Below are positions 18,204 to 27,785 of a stretch of 53,104 nucleotides of DNA, piece by piece. Numbering within the stretch: the first letter of the stretch is position 1; the number at the start of each line of letters is the position of its first letter. The stretch is from positions 1 to 53,104 of the forward strand of contig JASAOO010003393.1 of assembly GCA_030849075.1 (NCBI GenBank), in the 5' to 3' direction. Under the pieces are notes generated by a model. The model did not search any database, was not told the DNA's origin, and saw only the letters and a list, made by a program, of their open reading frames with translations. Source of the stretch: Zelonia costaricensis (Eukaryota; Euglenozoa; Kinetoplastea; Trypanosomatida; Trypanosomatidae). The translations under genes were made by a program, and so were the position numbers.

Positions 18204-20654
18204 ATGGAGCCGGAGGTGAAGAGGGCGAAGCTGGACATCTTCGACTTCCCCATCGGGAAGGACGCGCGCACGCCGGAGGAGGTGGCAGAGAGCTACGCCG
18301 GCGCCATCAAGGCGCACCCGTTTTACGACAACGTGCACTCCATCATCGACCTTTACGAGAGTGGGACGATCAAGGACGGCCGCGGCAATGTTGTCGGCGT
18401 TGTTCTCCGCAGGGCGCTGCCCGAGCACGCTGCCGCGCAGGCGGCGAGCCTGCTCATCTCGGCTGCCGTGCGCACCTCCCTGCGCAGTGCGATGTTTGGC
18501 GGGGAGGCTCCACTGAGCGGCATCGCCGGCTACTTTGACTACCGCGGCTCGCCCGTGGAGCTCAAGGCGCGCAAGACGGCTTTCACGTCCGAGCACGAGG
18601 AGCGGTGGCCCCTCGTGTTCCCGGCTGTCGATTACGTCAGCGAGATTTACCGCCGCGTGATGCCGCAGTTCTGGAAGGCGCAGAACGCCGCCATTCCGGA
18701 CATCGTCCGCATCCACGGCACGCCGTTCTCAACCCTCACGATCAACTCGCGCTTCCGCACCGCGTCTCACACGGACGCCGGCGACTTTGACGGCGGGTAC
18801 AGCTGCATCTCGTGCATCGACGGCGACTTCAAAGGGCTCTGCTTGACTTTCGACGACTTCCGCGTCAACGTCCTCCTGCAGCCGCGCGATGTGCTCGTCT
18901 TCGATTCGCACCACTTTCACTCCAACACCGAGATCGAGGTGCTGTACCAAGGGGAGGACTGGCGGCGGCTGACGTGCGTCTTCTACTACCGCTCACCCCT
19001 CGGCGATCCGGCCAGCTACGCGGAGTATAAGCGCCGCCTGGAGAAGGCGAAGCGCGAGGGCGGCCGCGCGCCAGTGGTGCAATCGATCGAGGAGAAGGAC
19101 AACGGCACAAACCTGAACAAGCCGTCGCCGGTGTTCCCCATCACGCCCTCGCCCTTCTGTGTCGCGGCGGTGGCGCACTGCCTGTACCACTGCGCGGCGA
19201 GGGCGGCATGCGTGCACAACGCCATTGTTGCGGCAGGCAGCGGCCTCGCGGAGCGTCTGTTCGGGGAGCCGCTGACCACGCCTGACGGTATGCCGTTGCG
19301 GTGCAGCGAGGAGAAGCTGCGAGCGAACGGCGACAGCGTTGCCCGAGCGGCACCGCGTCTTGGCGGCTTCAGCGAGTCGGACACGATGGTGTCGACTGCC
19401 GAGGACAAGAAGCGGTACCTCGAGCTGGAGTTCCTGTCGCACTGCATAACTGCCGGGCTGCTCGAGATGTGGATGCAGGCACGGACAAGGTGGCTGGGGT
19501 TGGTGGAGAAGGAGTGGAAGAATCTGCTGGCGTTGAACAGCGCGCGGCAGGACTTCATGTGGAAGAACCGGTCTGACATGAATGCCGCCTTCTTTGATCT
19601 TTGCGAGGTGGCCAAGCAGGTGATGCTGGGTCTGCTCGACAAGGAGAGCGCCAAGCCGCGGGAGGAGCAGGCTTTTTGGACCATGTTCGCCGTGCACCTG
19701 TGTGCGGCGTGCGAGGAGGAGCTGCACATGCCGCACAACGCCATGTCGCTGCGCAAGCTGAATGTAAAGCTGAAGGACTTCAATTTTGGCGGCACGCGCT
19801 ACTTCAAGGACATGCCAGAGGAGGAGCAGCAGCGCCGCCTGGATCGCAGGAAGCACATCGAGGAGGCGCGGCGGAACACCGCCTCCTCTGGCCCAGGCGA
19901 GGGCCGGGGCAACTGGCTGACGAACGACGCCTTCGACTACCAGACGGAGAACTGTGCCGTTGAGTACCGGAAGCACGGGTGGGCTGTACCGGCGCACCAC
20001 GCCGCGGAGGTGACGAAGAACGTGCATCTTGATGCGCCGCCCGCTTGCTCGGAAGTCGTGCGCGTGCTCGTCGTCCTGCCCGATCCACCGTGTACGAAGA
20101 CAGGCGAGGCCGAGTGCAAGGCAGAGGCGCTGCCCGAGGAGACAGAGGCGTTGCCGGAGTGGGTGCGGCTCATGAGCAGCCCGGCTGTGCACCGCGTGCT
20201 GGCTACCGCGTCGCGCAATCTCACGCTGCCGGACACCTTCACGAACGGCAACGTGGAGGTGGCGTACGCCTTTCAAAGTGCGCTGCCCTCGTCCACGTAC
20301 GACTTTGTGGTGCTACAACACGTCTTGAGCCGCCTGCACGACGACGGGCTCGCCGCCGCGTTTATTGGACGCGCCGCCTCCCTCTGCTCTGGCTGCGTGT
20401 TTGTGACAGAGACAGACGTGCAGTGCCGGCAGTACTTCACTCTCCATTTCCCGCTTCGCCGTGAGTACGATGCTGTTGCGCCGCTCTTTTTCCGGCGTCT
20501 GCATAAGACGTGCTACGGCACGGAAGCGGCCCGGACGCGCACCAAGGCGGAGCTGGAGGCGCTCCTTCCCACGGTTTGCTGTGCGCGGTACAAGCTTCAG
20601 GGGTCGCCCCTGAACACGGTGGTCTACGTTGTGACGGTGGCCCCCGCCGCCTGA
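18204..20654 (+). CDS. JBP1: JBP1, base-J binding thymidine hydroxylase
   Basis: An 816-aa protein, close to the 827 aa I recall for Leishmania tarentolae. JBP1 oxidises thymidine in DNA to hydroxymethyluridine, the first step of base J (glucosyl-hydroxymethyluracil) synthesis, and binds J to maintain it. The N-terminal Fe(II)/2-oxoglutarate dioxygenase domain of the TET/JBP family keeps every key residue at the family positions: iron ligands His189 and Asp191 (SHTDAGDFDGG) and His239 (SHHFHSNTE), and Arg255 for 2-oxoglutarate (DWRRLTCVFYYRS). The J-binding domain (about 382-561) keeps Asp525 in VKLKDFNFGG, the residue known to be essential for J recognition. The C-terminal third resembles a degenerate helical/Rossmann-like region. 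The enzyme is nuclear. The strong pyrimidine tract upstream supports the start at 18204. Confidence 0.98.
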   Translation: MEPEVKRAKLDIFDFPIGKDARTPEEVAESYAGAIKAHPFYDNVHSIIDLYESGTIKDGRGNVVGVVLRRALPEHAAAQAASLLISAAVRTSLRSAMFGGEAPLSGIAGYFDYRGSPVELKARKTAFTSEHEERWPLVFPAVDYVSEIYRRVMPQFWKAQNAAIPDIVRIHGTPFSTLTINSRFRTASHTDAGDFDGGYSCISCIDGDFKGLCLTFDDFRVNVLLQPRDVLVFDSHHFHSNTEIEVLYQGEDWRRLTCVFYYRSPLGDPASYAEYKRRLEKAKREGGRAPVVQSIEEKDNGTNLNKPSPVFPITPSPFCVAAVAHCLYHCAARAACVHNAIVAAGSGLAERLFGEPLTTPDGMPLRCSEEKLRANGDSVARAAPRLGGFSESDTMVSTAEDKKRYLELEFLSHCITAGLLEMWMQARTRWLGLVEKEWKNLLALNSARQDFMWKNRSDMNAAFFDLCEVAKQVMLGLLDKESAKPREEQAFWTMFAVHLCAACEEELHMPHNAMSLRKLNVKLKDFNFGGTRYFKDMPEEEQQRRLDRRKHIEEARRNTASSGPGEGRGNWLTNDAFDYQTENCAVEYRKHGWAVPAHHAAEVTKNVHLDAPPACSEVVRVLVVLPDPPCTKTGEAECKAEALPEETEALPEWVRLMSSPAVHRVLATASRNLTLPDTFTNGNVEVAYAFQSALPSSTYDFVVLQHVLSRLHDDGLAAAFIGRAASLCSGCVFVTETDVQCRQYFTLHFPLRREYDAVAPLFFRRLHKTCYGTEAARTRTKAELEALLPTVCCARYKLQGSPLNTVVYVVTVAPAA

Positions 20655-21890
20655 GCGGCATCGCTGCTGCGACTCGAGTGTCTCACTTGGGTCCCAGTTT
20701 CCGTCGTTTCTCGTTTTGCCTTTTGCCTTCTCGTTTCTCATTTCACGCCATAGATGCTCCTCAGCGGCCGCGTGTGCGCAGCCGCCTTCTCGACACCGGT
20801 ACTCCCATCACGCTGTCGACATCCCTCCCCTCCTCATCGTCTTCTTCCCTTTGCCTGACTTCTCCTGTGCGCTGGTAAACCGTCACAGGCCGTTGCGTGG
20901 CTCGCTGTAGCACTCGGCGGAGCAGGAGCGCAGGCGGCTCGAGACGCAGATGGCTGCCCGGCGTTTCGGTGCCACACACAGAAGAGAAAAGTTCAATGCG
21001 TGCTGGTTTTGTGTTTACTTTCATGACCCGCCTGTGGTCTTGCTTCCCGTCGCTTTCGCCCCTCCCTTATCTGCGTCCTCGCCGCCGCGTCGCCGGCACC
21101 TCATCTGCCGCGGCAGGGCGGCGCAAGGCTACAGGCGCTCCTTGCGCGACGCCGTGCGGTTTGGGGCATCAAAAGGGGTCAAAGAGAGTTTAAAAGGAAG
21201 AACTCACGCGGGGGAGTAGTGTGAGGCACTTGTGTGGTGCGGCCTTTTTCCATCCCGGCTGCTAAGTCGTCACACAAATGCAGGCACACGAAAAGACAGA
21301 GACAGGCGCGTCAGCACGGTGAGGCTAGGCCGATGGCGTCGTGACAGCGCGGTACGTGTGAGGTAAAGAAGCGGCAGACTGTGTGGGTAACTGTGTGGAC
21401 GTGTCCGGACAGGACTGTGCACCGGTCTCCGTTGCCATGTCATTTCGTCGCATACGAGCGCGGAGTGTAAGAGAGGGACCGCCGTTGCACACAGAGCGTG
21501 CCGTGGGTATGCGCGGTTCGACAGTGTCACATGGAACTTCATTCGGGCAAACAGCTGCACAAGCTGCTACTCCTCTCTTCGAAGCACCGCATTCTCCTAC
21601 TCCGCTCCACCGCTCCACCTCTCCGCACCACCCGAGCACGCGCCTTTCCTGACGCGCTACGTTGCTGTGTCGCCACGCCACACGTCCTCCTTCTCCGGCA
21701 CTTTGTAACCGGCAGGTCCCGCCGCCACAAACAAGAAAACCGCAAAAGCTCTCCCGCTGTGTCTCGCCACTCTTCTACCCGTCCGACTTCTGTGCCTCAG
21801 AGTAGACAGAGCAGCTCGCCACCTGTCCCCCCCCCCCACGCACACGGTTGTCCTACTCGTGTTTTCGCGGTCCTCGCTTCTGTGGCCGAA
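20655..21890. other. Intergenic spacer after JBP1
   Basis: No convincing gene in 1.2 kb. A C11 run lies at 21827-21837, shortly before the rhodanese gene, and 21590-21840 is C/T-rich. An in-frame ORF reaches back to 21498 but reads as UTR. Confidence 0.5.
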
Positions 21891-22250
21891 ATGCAGCGCC
21901 TCACGTATGCCATGATGAAGGCGGTGGTGGCGAAGAAACAGGCCGGCGACGCGCAGACGTATATTCTCGATGTGCGTGGCACCGACGAGGTCGCGAACGG
22001 CGCGATCCCGAGCTCCGTCAACGTCCCGCTTGATCAGCTGGAGTCGGCGCTGAAGATGTCAGCGGAGGAGTTCAAGGCCACGTACAGCGCCCCCAAGCCA
22101 GCTACCGCCGACCACGTTGTCACGTACTGCCTGCGCGGCATGCGCGCCGAGAAGGCAGCGGCGGCTCTGCAGACGGGTGGCTACACCAACGTGGATGTAT
22201 ACCCTGGCAGCTGGGCGGAGTGGTCGGAGCATGAGAAGCAGTCACAGTAA
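21891..22250 (+). CDS. Single-domain rhodanese sulfurtransferase 1
   Basis: A 119-aa rhodanese-domain protein. Strand and loop features are complete: TYILDVRGTDEVANGAIPSS for the N-terminal half, then the active-site loop CLRGMR with catalytic Cys80, and GSWAEW near the end. The six-residue CxxGxR loop is typical of sulfurtransferases (thiosulfate or persulfide transfer) rather than the longer loop of Cdc25/ACR2 phosphatases. No targeting sequence is evident, so it is probably cytosolic. It is the first of three consecutive rhodanese genes. The ATG at 21891 was chosen because everything upstream in frame is low-complexity. The physiological sulfur donor and acceptor are unknown. Confidence 0.9.
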   Translation: MQRLTYAMMKAVVAKKQAGDAQTYILDVRGTDEVANGAIPSSVNVPLDQLESALKMSAEEFKATYSAPKPATADHVVTYCLRGMRAEKAAAALQTGGYTNVDVYPGSWAEWSEHEKQSQ

Positions 22251-23011
22251 GACTCCTCCCTTCCCGGCCCCCCCCCTCCCCACGCGACAGCACATGCGCG
22301 CGTATTTGCGAGAGGGCGAGGGTGGGGAAAAGGAGAGTTGAACCGTGGTGCTGGCGCCAGTCTGGATGGGTACCCGACCAAGAGCACGGCAGGGCCGCGT
22401 AGGTCTCCGTGTTTTGTGCCAACATTCCTCCTCCCCCCCTCTTCGCCTGTCCCTCGCGGCATATCTTGGTGGGGTCGTTTATTCTCGGTGGCGACCTCAC
22501 ACAGCGTTCGACTCCGCCGCGGCGCGCCTCCTCGCCTCGGGAAACGCCCTCCTGCGGCACACGAGTTCGCTTCGCGTTTTTTTTTTTCAGACAAGCCGGA
22601 TTCGGCCGACGGTGACTGCGTCCTCGTCGGCACACCGCGCCGATTCCCTCCTTCTCTTTTCGAGTCTCCTCCGTAGGATGCTATCCGCAAGCCGCAAAGC
22701 AAAACATCCACAGCACAATCCCGTTTACCCGCACCTTCAAAGGTGTGAGCTAGCCAGCAGCAGCTCGGCAGGCGAGGCCACCGCATCTGTGGATCGGCAC
22801 CCCGGTGCTTTGCACGCCTGATGAGAGCCGGCGCCTCTTTCTTTATTCCTTTCCCTCTCGCTGTCTTCTATGATTACCGATGGCACTCCTTCTGTCGATT
22901 TCCTCTCACCCTCACCCCTGTGCCACTTCGGCACCCCTGTCTCGTCCTCGCTCTCTGCGGTGTCAGCCACGGGCACACTTCGGCTCCTTGCGCAGCGCGG
23001 TGTGGTGGACG
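22251..23011. other. Intergenic spacer
   Basis: No gene seen. A C9 run lies near 22268-22276 and a T11-CAG acceptor-like site at 22577-22590. The region 22860-22970 is a second pyrimidine-rich stretch. Confidence 0.5.
22577..22590 (+). promoter_or_regulatory. Candidate trans-splice acceptor for rhodanese 2
   Basis: T11 followed directly by CAG. It lies about 420 bases before the ATG at 23012. Another pyrimidine tract closer to the gene (22880-22966) is an alternative. Confidence 0.4.
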
Positions 23012-23470
23012 ATGTTCCGGCCAGTCCACCACCTGCGACGATACGTGAGCATTGACCAGGTGACGAGCATTGTCAAGGCGAAGCAATGCGGCAGTGAGGC
23101 CGTCCGCAACATCCAGCTCGTCGATGTACGGTCCACCGCTGAAGTTGCGGCCACCGGTCGTATCCCGTCAGCCATCAACGTGCCGCTGCCGGTGCTGCGT
23201 GACGCCCTGAGCCACGAGGGTCCGATGGAGGATAGCGACTTTGCCGAGTTCTTTGGCGCGCCGCGGCCCGTACCCCGCGTCACGCAGCTCGTCTTCTACT
23301 GCGCGCACGGAGTTCGCTCGGAAGTCGCGTGCGAGGTGGCGGAGGAGTTGGGCTTCGAAAACGCTGGCAACTTCTCCGGCAGCTGGGCGCAGTGGCACTA
23401 CGAGCACAGCCCGCGGGACTCGAGCGTGGCGGCGCCACCGCGCTTCCCCTCCCAGACGACTCCGTCGTGA
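23012..23470 (+). CDS. Rhodanese sulfurtransferase 2, possibly mitochondrial
   Basis: A 152-aa rhodanese-domain protein with catalytic Cys97 in the loop CAHGVR and the paired features IQLVDVRSTAEVAATGRIPS and GSWAQW. The start MFRPVHHLRRYVSIDQV is basic and hydrophobic and could be a short mitochondrial presequence. An in-frame ATG at 22880 would add 44 residues, but that stretch is a pyrimidine tract typical of a 5' UTR, so I prefer 23012. The C-terminus carries a Ser/Pro-rich extension absent from copy 1. It lies between rhodanese 1 and the Cys-less copy 3. The active loop suggests a working sulfurtransferase. Confidence 0.85.
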   Translation: MFRPVHHLRRYVSIDQVTSIVKAKQCGSEAVRNIQLVDVRSTAEVAATGRIPSAINVPLPVLRDALSHEGPMEDSDFAEFFGAPRPVPRVTQLVFYCAHGVRSEVACEVAEELGFENAGNFSGSWAQWHYEHSPRDSSVAAPPRFPSQTTPS

Positions 23471-24074
23471 GCGCTGCGGACGCCGACCAAGTCGCGCTGT
23501 GAGCTTTCCCCTTCGCTCTCCACCCCCGTTACTACTCTCCGCCTCCACCCCCAGTGCCGCACCTGCAGCTCCCCCTCGCCTCTGCCTCACCGCAGTGAAG
23601 AAGAAAAAGCAAAAAGAAATACGAGAAGCGCTCCAGCAAGGTGAGGCACACGTTTGAACTCGCGCCAGTGACGCCTCTGACAGGACGCGCCCCGAGCCGG
23701 ACTGACCTGCGCCGACACCTGCTCTTTTGTAGCTGAGTCGTAGCCGGGGGTTTGCGTTGAGCCATCCCTCGGCTCGGGTGCGGCTCCGCTTAGTACGCGG
23801 CTCTCTTTGTCCTGTCTCTCTCTCTCTCCTCATCCCGACTTCACTCCATTTCTCTCTGTTCCGACTTCGCCGGCCTCACGTCGTGAGTCGTGCCACACGT
23901 CCACCAACTCCGATCTCCTCTTGTGACACTGCACCACCCCGGCGACGTGCACAAGCTCAGTCACCAAGCCTCTGTTTTTTCCGCGTGCACCGGTGCTCAC
24001 CTTTTGCACTCCCACCACCAACACTGCGACTCCGCTTTCGCTGCTGCATCTGCCGCTAGAGCGTCCCGCGCACC
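23471..24074. other. Intergenic spacer
   Basis: No gene seen. It holds an A-rich patch near 23600-23625 and a CT repeat near 23814-23830, with pyrimidine-rich sequence up to the next ATG. Confidence 0.5.
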
Positions 24075-24470
24075 ATGTCGTTGCCGGAGTTCACGCACGG
24101 CTTCAACGCGTTCGAGATGCAGGCTGTCGTGCGCGCCATCGATTCGGGCAAAACCAACGACATCTACCTCCTGGACGTGCGCGAGGACTTCGAGATCGCA
24201 GCACTGCCGCCGCTCCCGCATGCCATCCCCATCACGTTTCGCGAGCTGGACGACGCCTTTAAGATGTGGGGCTCGGCGTTCAAGACCAAGTACGGCGTGC
24301 GCAAGCCAGGCAAGAAGGACCGCATTCTCGTCTACGCCTCCAACGCGCGCCGCGCCGCCAACGCTGCCCTGTACTTTGGTGAGCGGGGCTACAAGCTCAC
24401 TGCCTTCCTCAACGCGAAACTCTCCGAGTATCTTGAATCGACTCAGAGCGAGGTGGACGAGGATCTGTAG
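24075..24470 (+). CDS. Rhodanese-like protein 3, catalytic Cys lost
   Basis: A 131-aa paralogue of the two preceding genes: DIYLLDVREDFEIAALPPLP matches the first rhodanese half, and a strand-loop-helix corresponding to the active site follows. Where copies 1 and 2 have CLRGMR and CAHGVR, this copy has ASNARR (Ala88 in place of Cys, Ala91 in place of Gly). The terminal GSWAxW element is also gone. It should not be a sulfurtransferase; a regulatory or binding role is more likely. The frame is intact and the C-terminus is acidic (QSEVDEDL), so it looks like a maintained gene rather than a pseudogene. Confidence 0.85.
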   Translation: MSLPEFTHGFNAFEMQAVVRAIDSGKTNDIYLLDVREDFEIAALPPLPHAIPITFRELDDAFKMWGSAFKTKYGVRKPGKKDRILVYASNARRAANAALYFGERGYKLTAFLNAKLSEYLESTQSEVDEDL

Positions 24471-25342
24471 CGGCTGCTGCGTCGCGTGGCGCTTGCTCGC
24501 CGTGCGCCTGATTCGAGCATCTCGAGCCCGGAGACGGTGCTGCTCTCTGTTTACTCCGTCACGCACATGTACGCAAACGTGTCTGCCGCCGCGCTCTCGG
24601 TTGTATCAGGAGCAGCAGTTGCTTTCTTGCCCTCCTTGCACCTCGTGACACCCGACGGGGATGTGCACACCTCCTAGCACGAATGCTCAAAGACCTGCAG
24701 ACCATCCTACTTCTGCCGCTCCGTCGACGTCGAGGCCAACAACGATGTGCAGTCTGTCCCGCGCTGCGCCGCGCCGCTGCGGGCTTTCAAGGCATTTCAG
24801 CAAGACGCTGAAGTATGCCTACCTCCCTTTGTTTTTTTTTTTTGCGCGGAGGACGTGCTGTGCGTGTTGCATGGACACCCTCCTCTTCACTGCGGACCTG
24901 GCACCTCGTGCTGTGCCAGACGGCTCTGGCGCCTACATCCAATGCCGTTCCACACCCTGCGCTTATCCCTTTCCGCAACTTTCGCTCTCCTGTGCTCGTC
25001 CCCTCTTCCCATTCTCCGCGCCGCTGACTGCGCCAGCTCTCCCCCTGCGGCCTTCTTCGCACCTCTTCTGCCGCACAGCGTTTCTGCGCGTGTCTGCAGC
25101 GCCTCCCTTGCCTCAGGCGCCGGCACTGACGTCAGGGCGGCTGGGGCTGCGGCTCTCCTACCACGTGTGCGCTGAGCCGCCACAAAAGCCCCCTCCCCTG
25201 CTCGACCCCACGCGTGTGTTATTTCCGCACCGGCTCCCGTTCTCAGCGACGACGTCGAGCCTTTTTTTTTGTTGTTGGTTTGCGCGATCCAGCACTCCGC
25301 AAATACTCGCCGTGCTTTGGCGGTGCGAACTCGTGTGGCGTC
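24471..25342. other. Intergenic spacer
   Basis: No convincing gene. It contains T runs at 24832-24843 and 25261-25270; the second, about 75 bases before the next ATG, is a candidate splicing tract. A longer frame starting at 24661 crosses this region but reads as Pro/Ser/Leu-rich UTR. Confidence 0.5.
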
Positions 25343-26599
25343 ATGCAAGGCCTTGTGCGCTGCCACACGCGTCTGTCCCGTCGCGGCTGCAGTCAGTTCT
25401 TCAACAGCTCGCTCGCGACTGCGCTGCGGGGCTGCGCCTCGGTGCCAACGGAGTCCGATGTGCGCAAGGCGTATCAGACGCTTGGGGTGCACGCCTCGGC
25501 CACGCTGAACGATGTCAAGAAGCGCTACGGCGACCTCGCCAAGGAGCACCACCCCGACGTCTCCGCCTCGTCTGCGCCTTCGAGCACGAACCGCATGACC
25601 GACATCAATAACGCGTACAACACCGTCAAGCAGTTTCATCAGTCGGGCCGCCGACTGTCCGAGGCGACGGCGCGGCCGTCCAGCGGCGCCTCCTCCTCTT
25701 CAACGGGCTCCTCGTCCTACTACACGCAGCAGGATGGCCCGTACCAGCCGTGGTACGAGGACATGGACCCCCTCATGTACGAGCTCATGTGGGAGGAGAT
25801 GCGGCGGCAGAACGAGGCGGACGTTGCCAACCGCACCATGCACAGGGAGGGCTTCTACCGCCCCCACGAGCCGTGGCGACAGCCGCGCAGCAGCAGCCCG
25901 CCCAACCGCCCTCGTCCCTCTACCAGCCACGCAGACGGTGCGAGCTCGGCGCACGGCGGCAAGAAGGCGCCGCCTAAGCCGACGACGACGTGGCCAGAGG
26001 AGCAGGTAAAGGCGTTGGTGAACATGTACCAGGACGGCAAGAGCTTCGAGTTCATCGCCAACGCTCTCGGCAAGTCCAACGCGGCGGCGGTCATGGAGGA
26101 GTTCAACCGGTGGAGCAGCGATCACCAGGCGCAGCGGCGCCAGGGCAGCAACCGGCCGAACAAGAACAAGCGGCGGCGCCCTAATGGTGGGCAGGGCCCG
26201 TTCTACTACACGGAGTCGCCGGACGAGGTGCCCTTCGAGCTGTACGAGATGATGGAGGAGGAGCCGTACTACGACGGCGCCGGCGAGGACAGTGGCAACC
26301 CGTTCGGGTACTACGCGGATGGCGGGGAGGCGTACGACGTTCCGCACGCGACGCCATTTTACGGCGTGCATCACATGAGCGGCGGCGCACCACTGTACGG
26401 GCACTACGACGGCGGCGGCGACGGCGACGGCGGCGGTGGCCGTCGCGTGTACAACTCGTCGCGCAAGGCGTCCTTCAAGCCACTCCGCAACCACCGCGGA
26501 GGCCCACCGCACAAGAACAGGCGCTATCAGCCCAACGGAGGCAACAGTCACAAGGGCGGTGGCGGCTTTCAACAAGGCAGCAGCGAGCCAAGGAAGTGA
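25343..26599 (+). CDS. J-domain protein with Myb/SANT-like segment
   Basis: A 418-aa protein. The N-terminus (MQGLVRCHTRLSRRG) is Arg-rich and non-acidic, like a mitochondrial presequence. A J-domain spans about 36-105 with the HPD tripeptide at 70-72 (KEHHPDVS), so it should stimulate an Hsp70 ATPase. Residues about 217-260 (WPEEQVKALVNMYQDGKSF, then IANALGKSNAAAVM) look like a Myb/SANT-type helical segment. The C-terminal 150 residues are Gly/Asn/Tyr/Arg-rich and probably disordered, with RNA-binding character. J plus SANT recalls zuotin/MPP11, but the presequence-like start argues for a mitochondrial site. It is a divergent type III J-protein. The start at 25343 was chosen over 25214 because of the presequence. 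Confidence 0.8.
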   Translation: MQGLVRCHTRLSRRGCSQFFNSSLATALRGCASVPTESDVRKAYQTLGVHASATLNDVKKRYGDLAKEHHPDVSASSAPSSTNRMTDINNAYNTVKQFHQSGRRLSEATARPSSGASSSSTGSSSYYTQQDGPYQPWYEDMDPLMYELMWEEMRRQNEADVANRTMHREGFYRPHEPWRQPRSSSPPNRPRPSTSHADGASSAHGGKKAPPKPTTTWPEEQVKALVNMYQDGKSFEFIANALGKSNAAAVMEEFNRWSSDHQAQRRQGSNRPNKNKRRRPNGGQGPFYYTESPDEVPFELYEMMEEEPYYDGAGEDSGNPFGYYADGGEAYDVPHATPFYGVHHMSGGAPLYGHYDGGGDGDGGGGRRVYNSSRKASFKPLRNHRGGPPHKNRRYQPNGGNSHKGGGGFQQGSSEPRK

Positions 26600-27785
26600 T
26601 GGTGGACACTGCCTCGGCGGGGTGCACATGCCTGGGCTCGTTTGCAGCCACCCTGGGGCGCGCGTTCTCGTCTACTGCGCAGTGGCTCCGGCTGTCTCCG
26701 CCCCCCGGCCCCTCCCCCCGTACTCCACCCCACCTCTACGCCGCGCGCACGTCCTGGTACTGTTTTTGAGACTCCGTCTGCGGTGTAGTCGACGGATTCG
26801 CATTTTGCTTCTCACAGATTTGCCTCCGCCTCCTCGTGTAAGTGTGCGTGCGGTTCACGCAGCCTAAACTCATCGCCGTTGAGAACGGAAAGGGAAGAAG
26901 TGCCGACGCTGCCGCTGTTTTTTTTTTTTTTTGCAACGCATCAGCGCTTCCCTCGCCCATGCGCGACTCGGACGAGGGCACGCGTGAACAGAAGGCAAGC
27001 AGCACACATCAGCTGCGGACGCACGCGACGTGCGGCTGCGCCTAGTAGCGCAAGCACGTCTCCACCGTCGAGCGAAGAGCGCGATGTACTCGACTGGTGC
27101 TCGTTGCTGACCCCTCCAAAATTCCCCTCTGCTCTCCTTGCTGACCCCTCTCGTGTTGGTGCTCATACATACACACACACATACATATACATATCTGCAC
27201 ACTTACACCCGACCACGCCATCGCACGGTCCGTCCCTCCGTGGCCGCATCCAAGGTCCCTCCAAAAGCTGCCCTAGTTTCGCTCGCTCTGTCGTTTTACC
27301 CCCTCTCTTCCCCTCAGCCGCATCAGGCCCGCTGCACCGCCCTCCTCCCGCGCTGCCTCTCTGTCTCTATCTCTCTCTCTGTCTCTCCGTGGAATCGTCC
27401 GCCGTCAGGCGCCTCGCCCGCTATCACGCTGTTTGTTCTGTGCAAAGTAGTTTTCTGCTCCCTCGTTTCTTCTCTGACGTTGCGCCTGGTACCACGTGGG
27501 TGTCGGTGCGCAAACTACTGGGTGTCAACAAGCCCTGCGTGCTCTGTCTCTTTGATTGCATATTTGGCCAGCTCACAGCATTCACGCGGGAACGCGCTCC
27601 GCCGCCTCTCGTGTCGTGCCCTCCTGACGTGCTGTGCGACTCCTTGTCCTTGTTTTCCTTCGCGTTTCTTCGGCTCCGGTGCCCTCCCTGTCGACTCCCT
27701 CTACCGTGGGTTCGTGTAGCGGCGTGTGCCGTTGCGTTACGGCTTTCTCTTGGTTTCTTTTCCTCACCTTCTCTTGCGCCCGATT
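26600..27785. other. Intergenic spacer with microsatellites
   Basis: No convincing gene in 1.2 kb. It holds a T15 run at 26918-26932, a CA/TA microsatellite at about 27165-27195 and CT-rich sequence around 27355-27390. Confidence 0.5.
27165..27195. repeat. CA/TA microsatellite
   Basis: Alternating CATA and CACA units, about 30 bases long, in the spacer upstream of the ABC transporter. Confidence 0.8.

Noticed and set aside
22490..22530. tRNA-like T-arm (GTTCGACTC)
   Set aside because: The flanking stem does not pair, and no anticodon or acceptor arm is visible.
22880..23011. Earlier start for rhodanese 2
   Set aside because: The 44 extra codons coincide with a pyrimidine tract ending in AG, which is more likely a splice signal than coding sequence.
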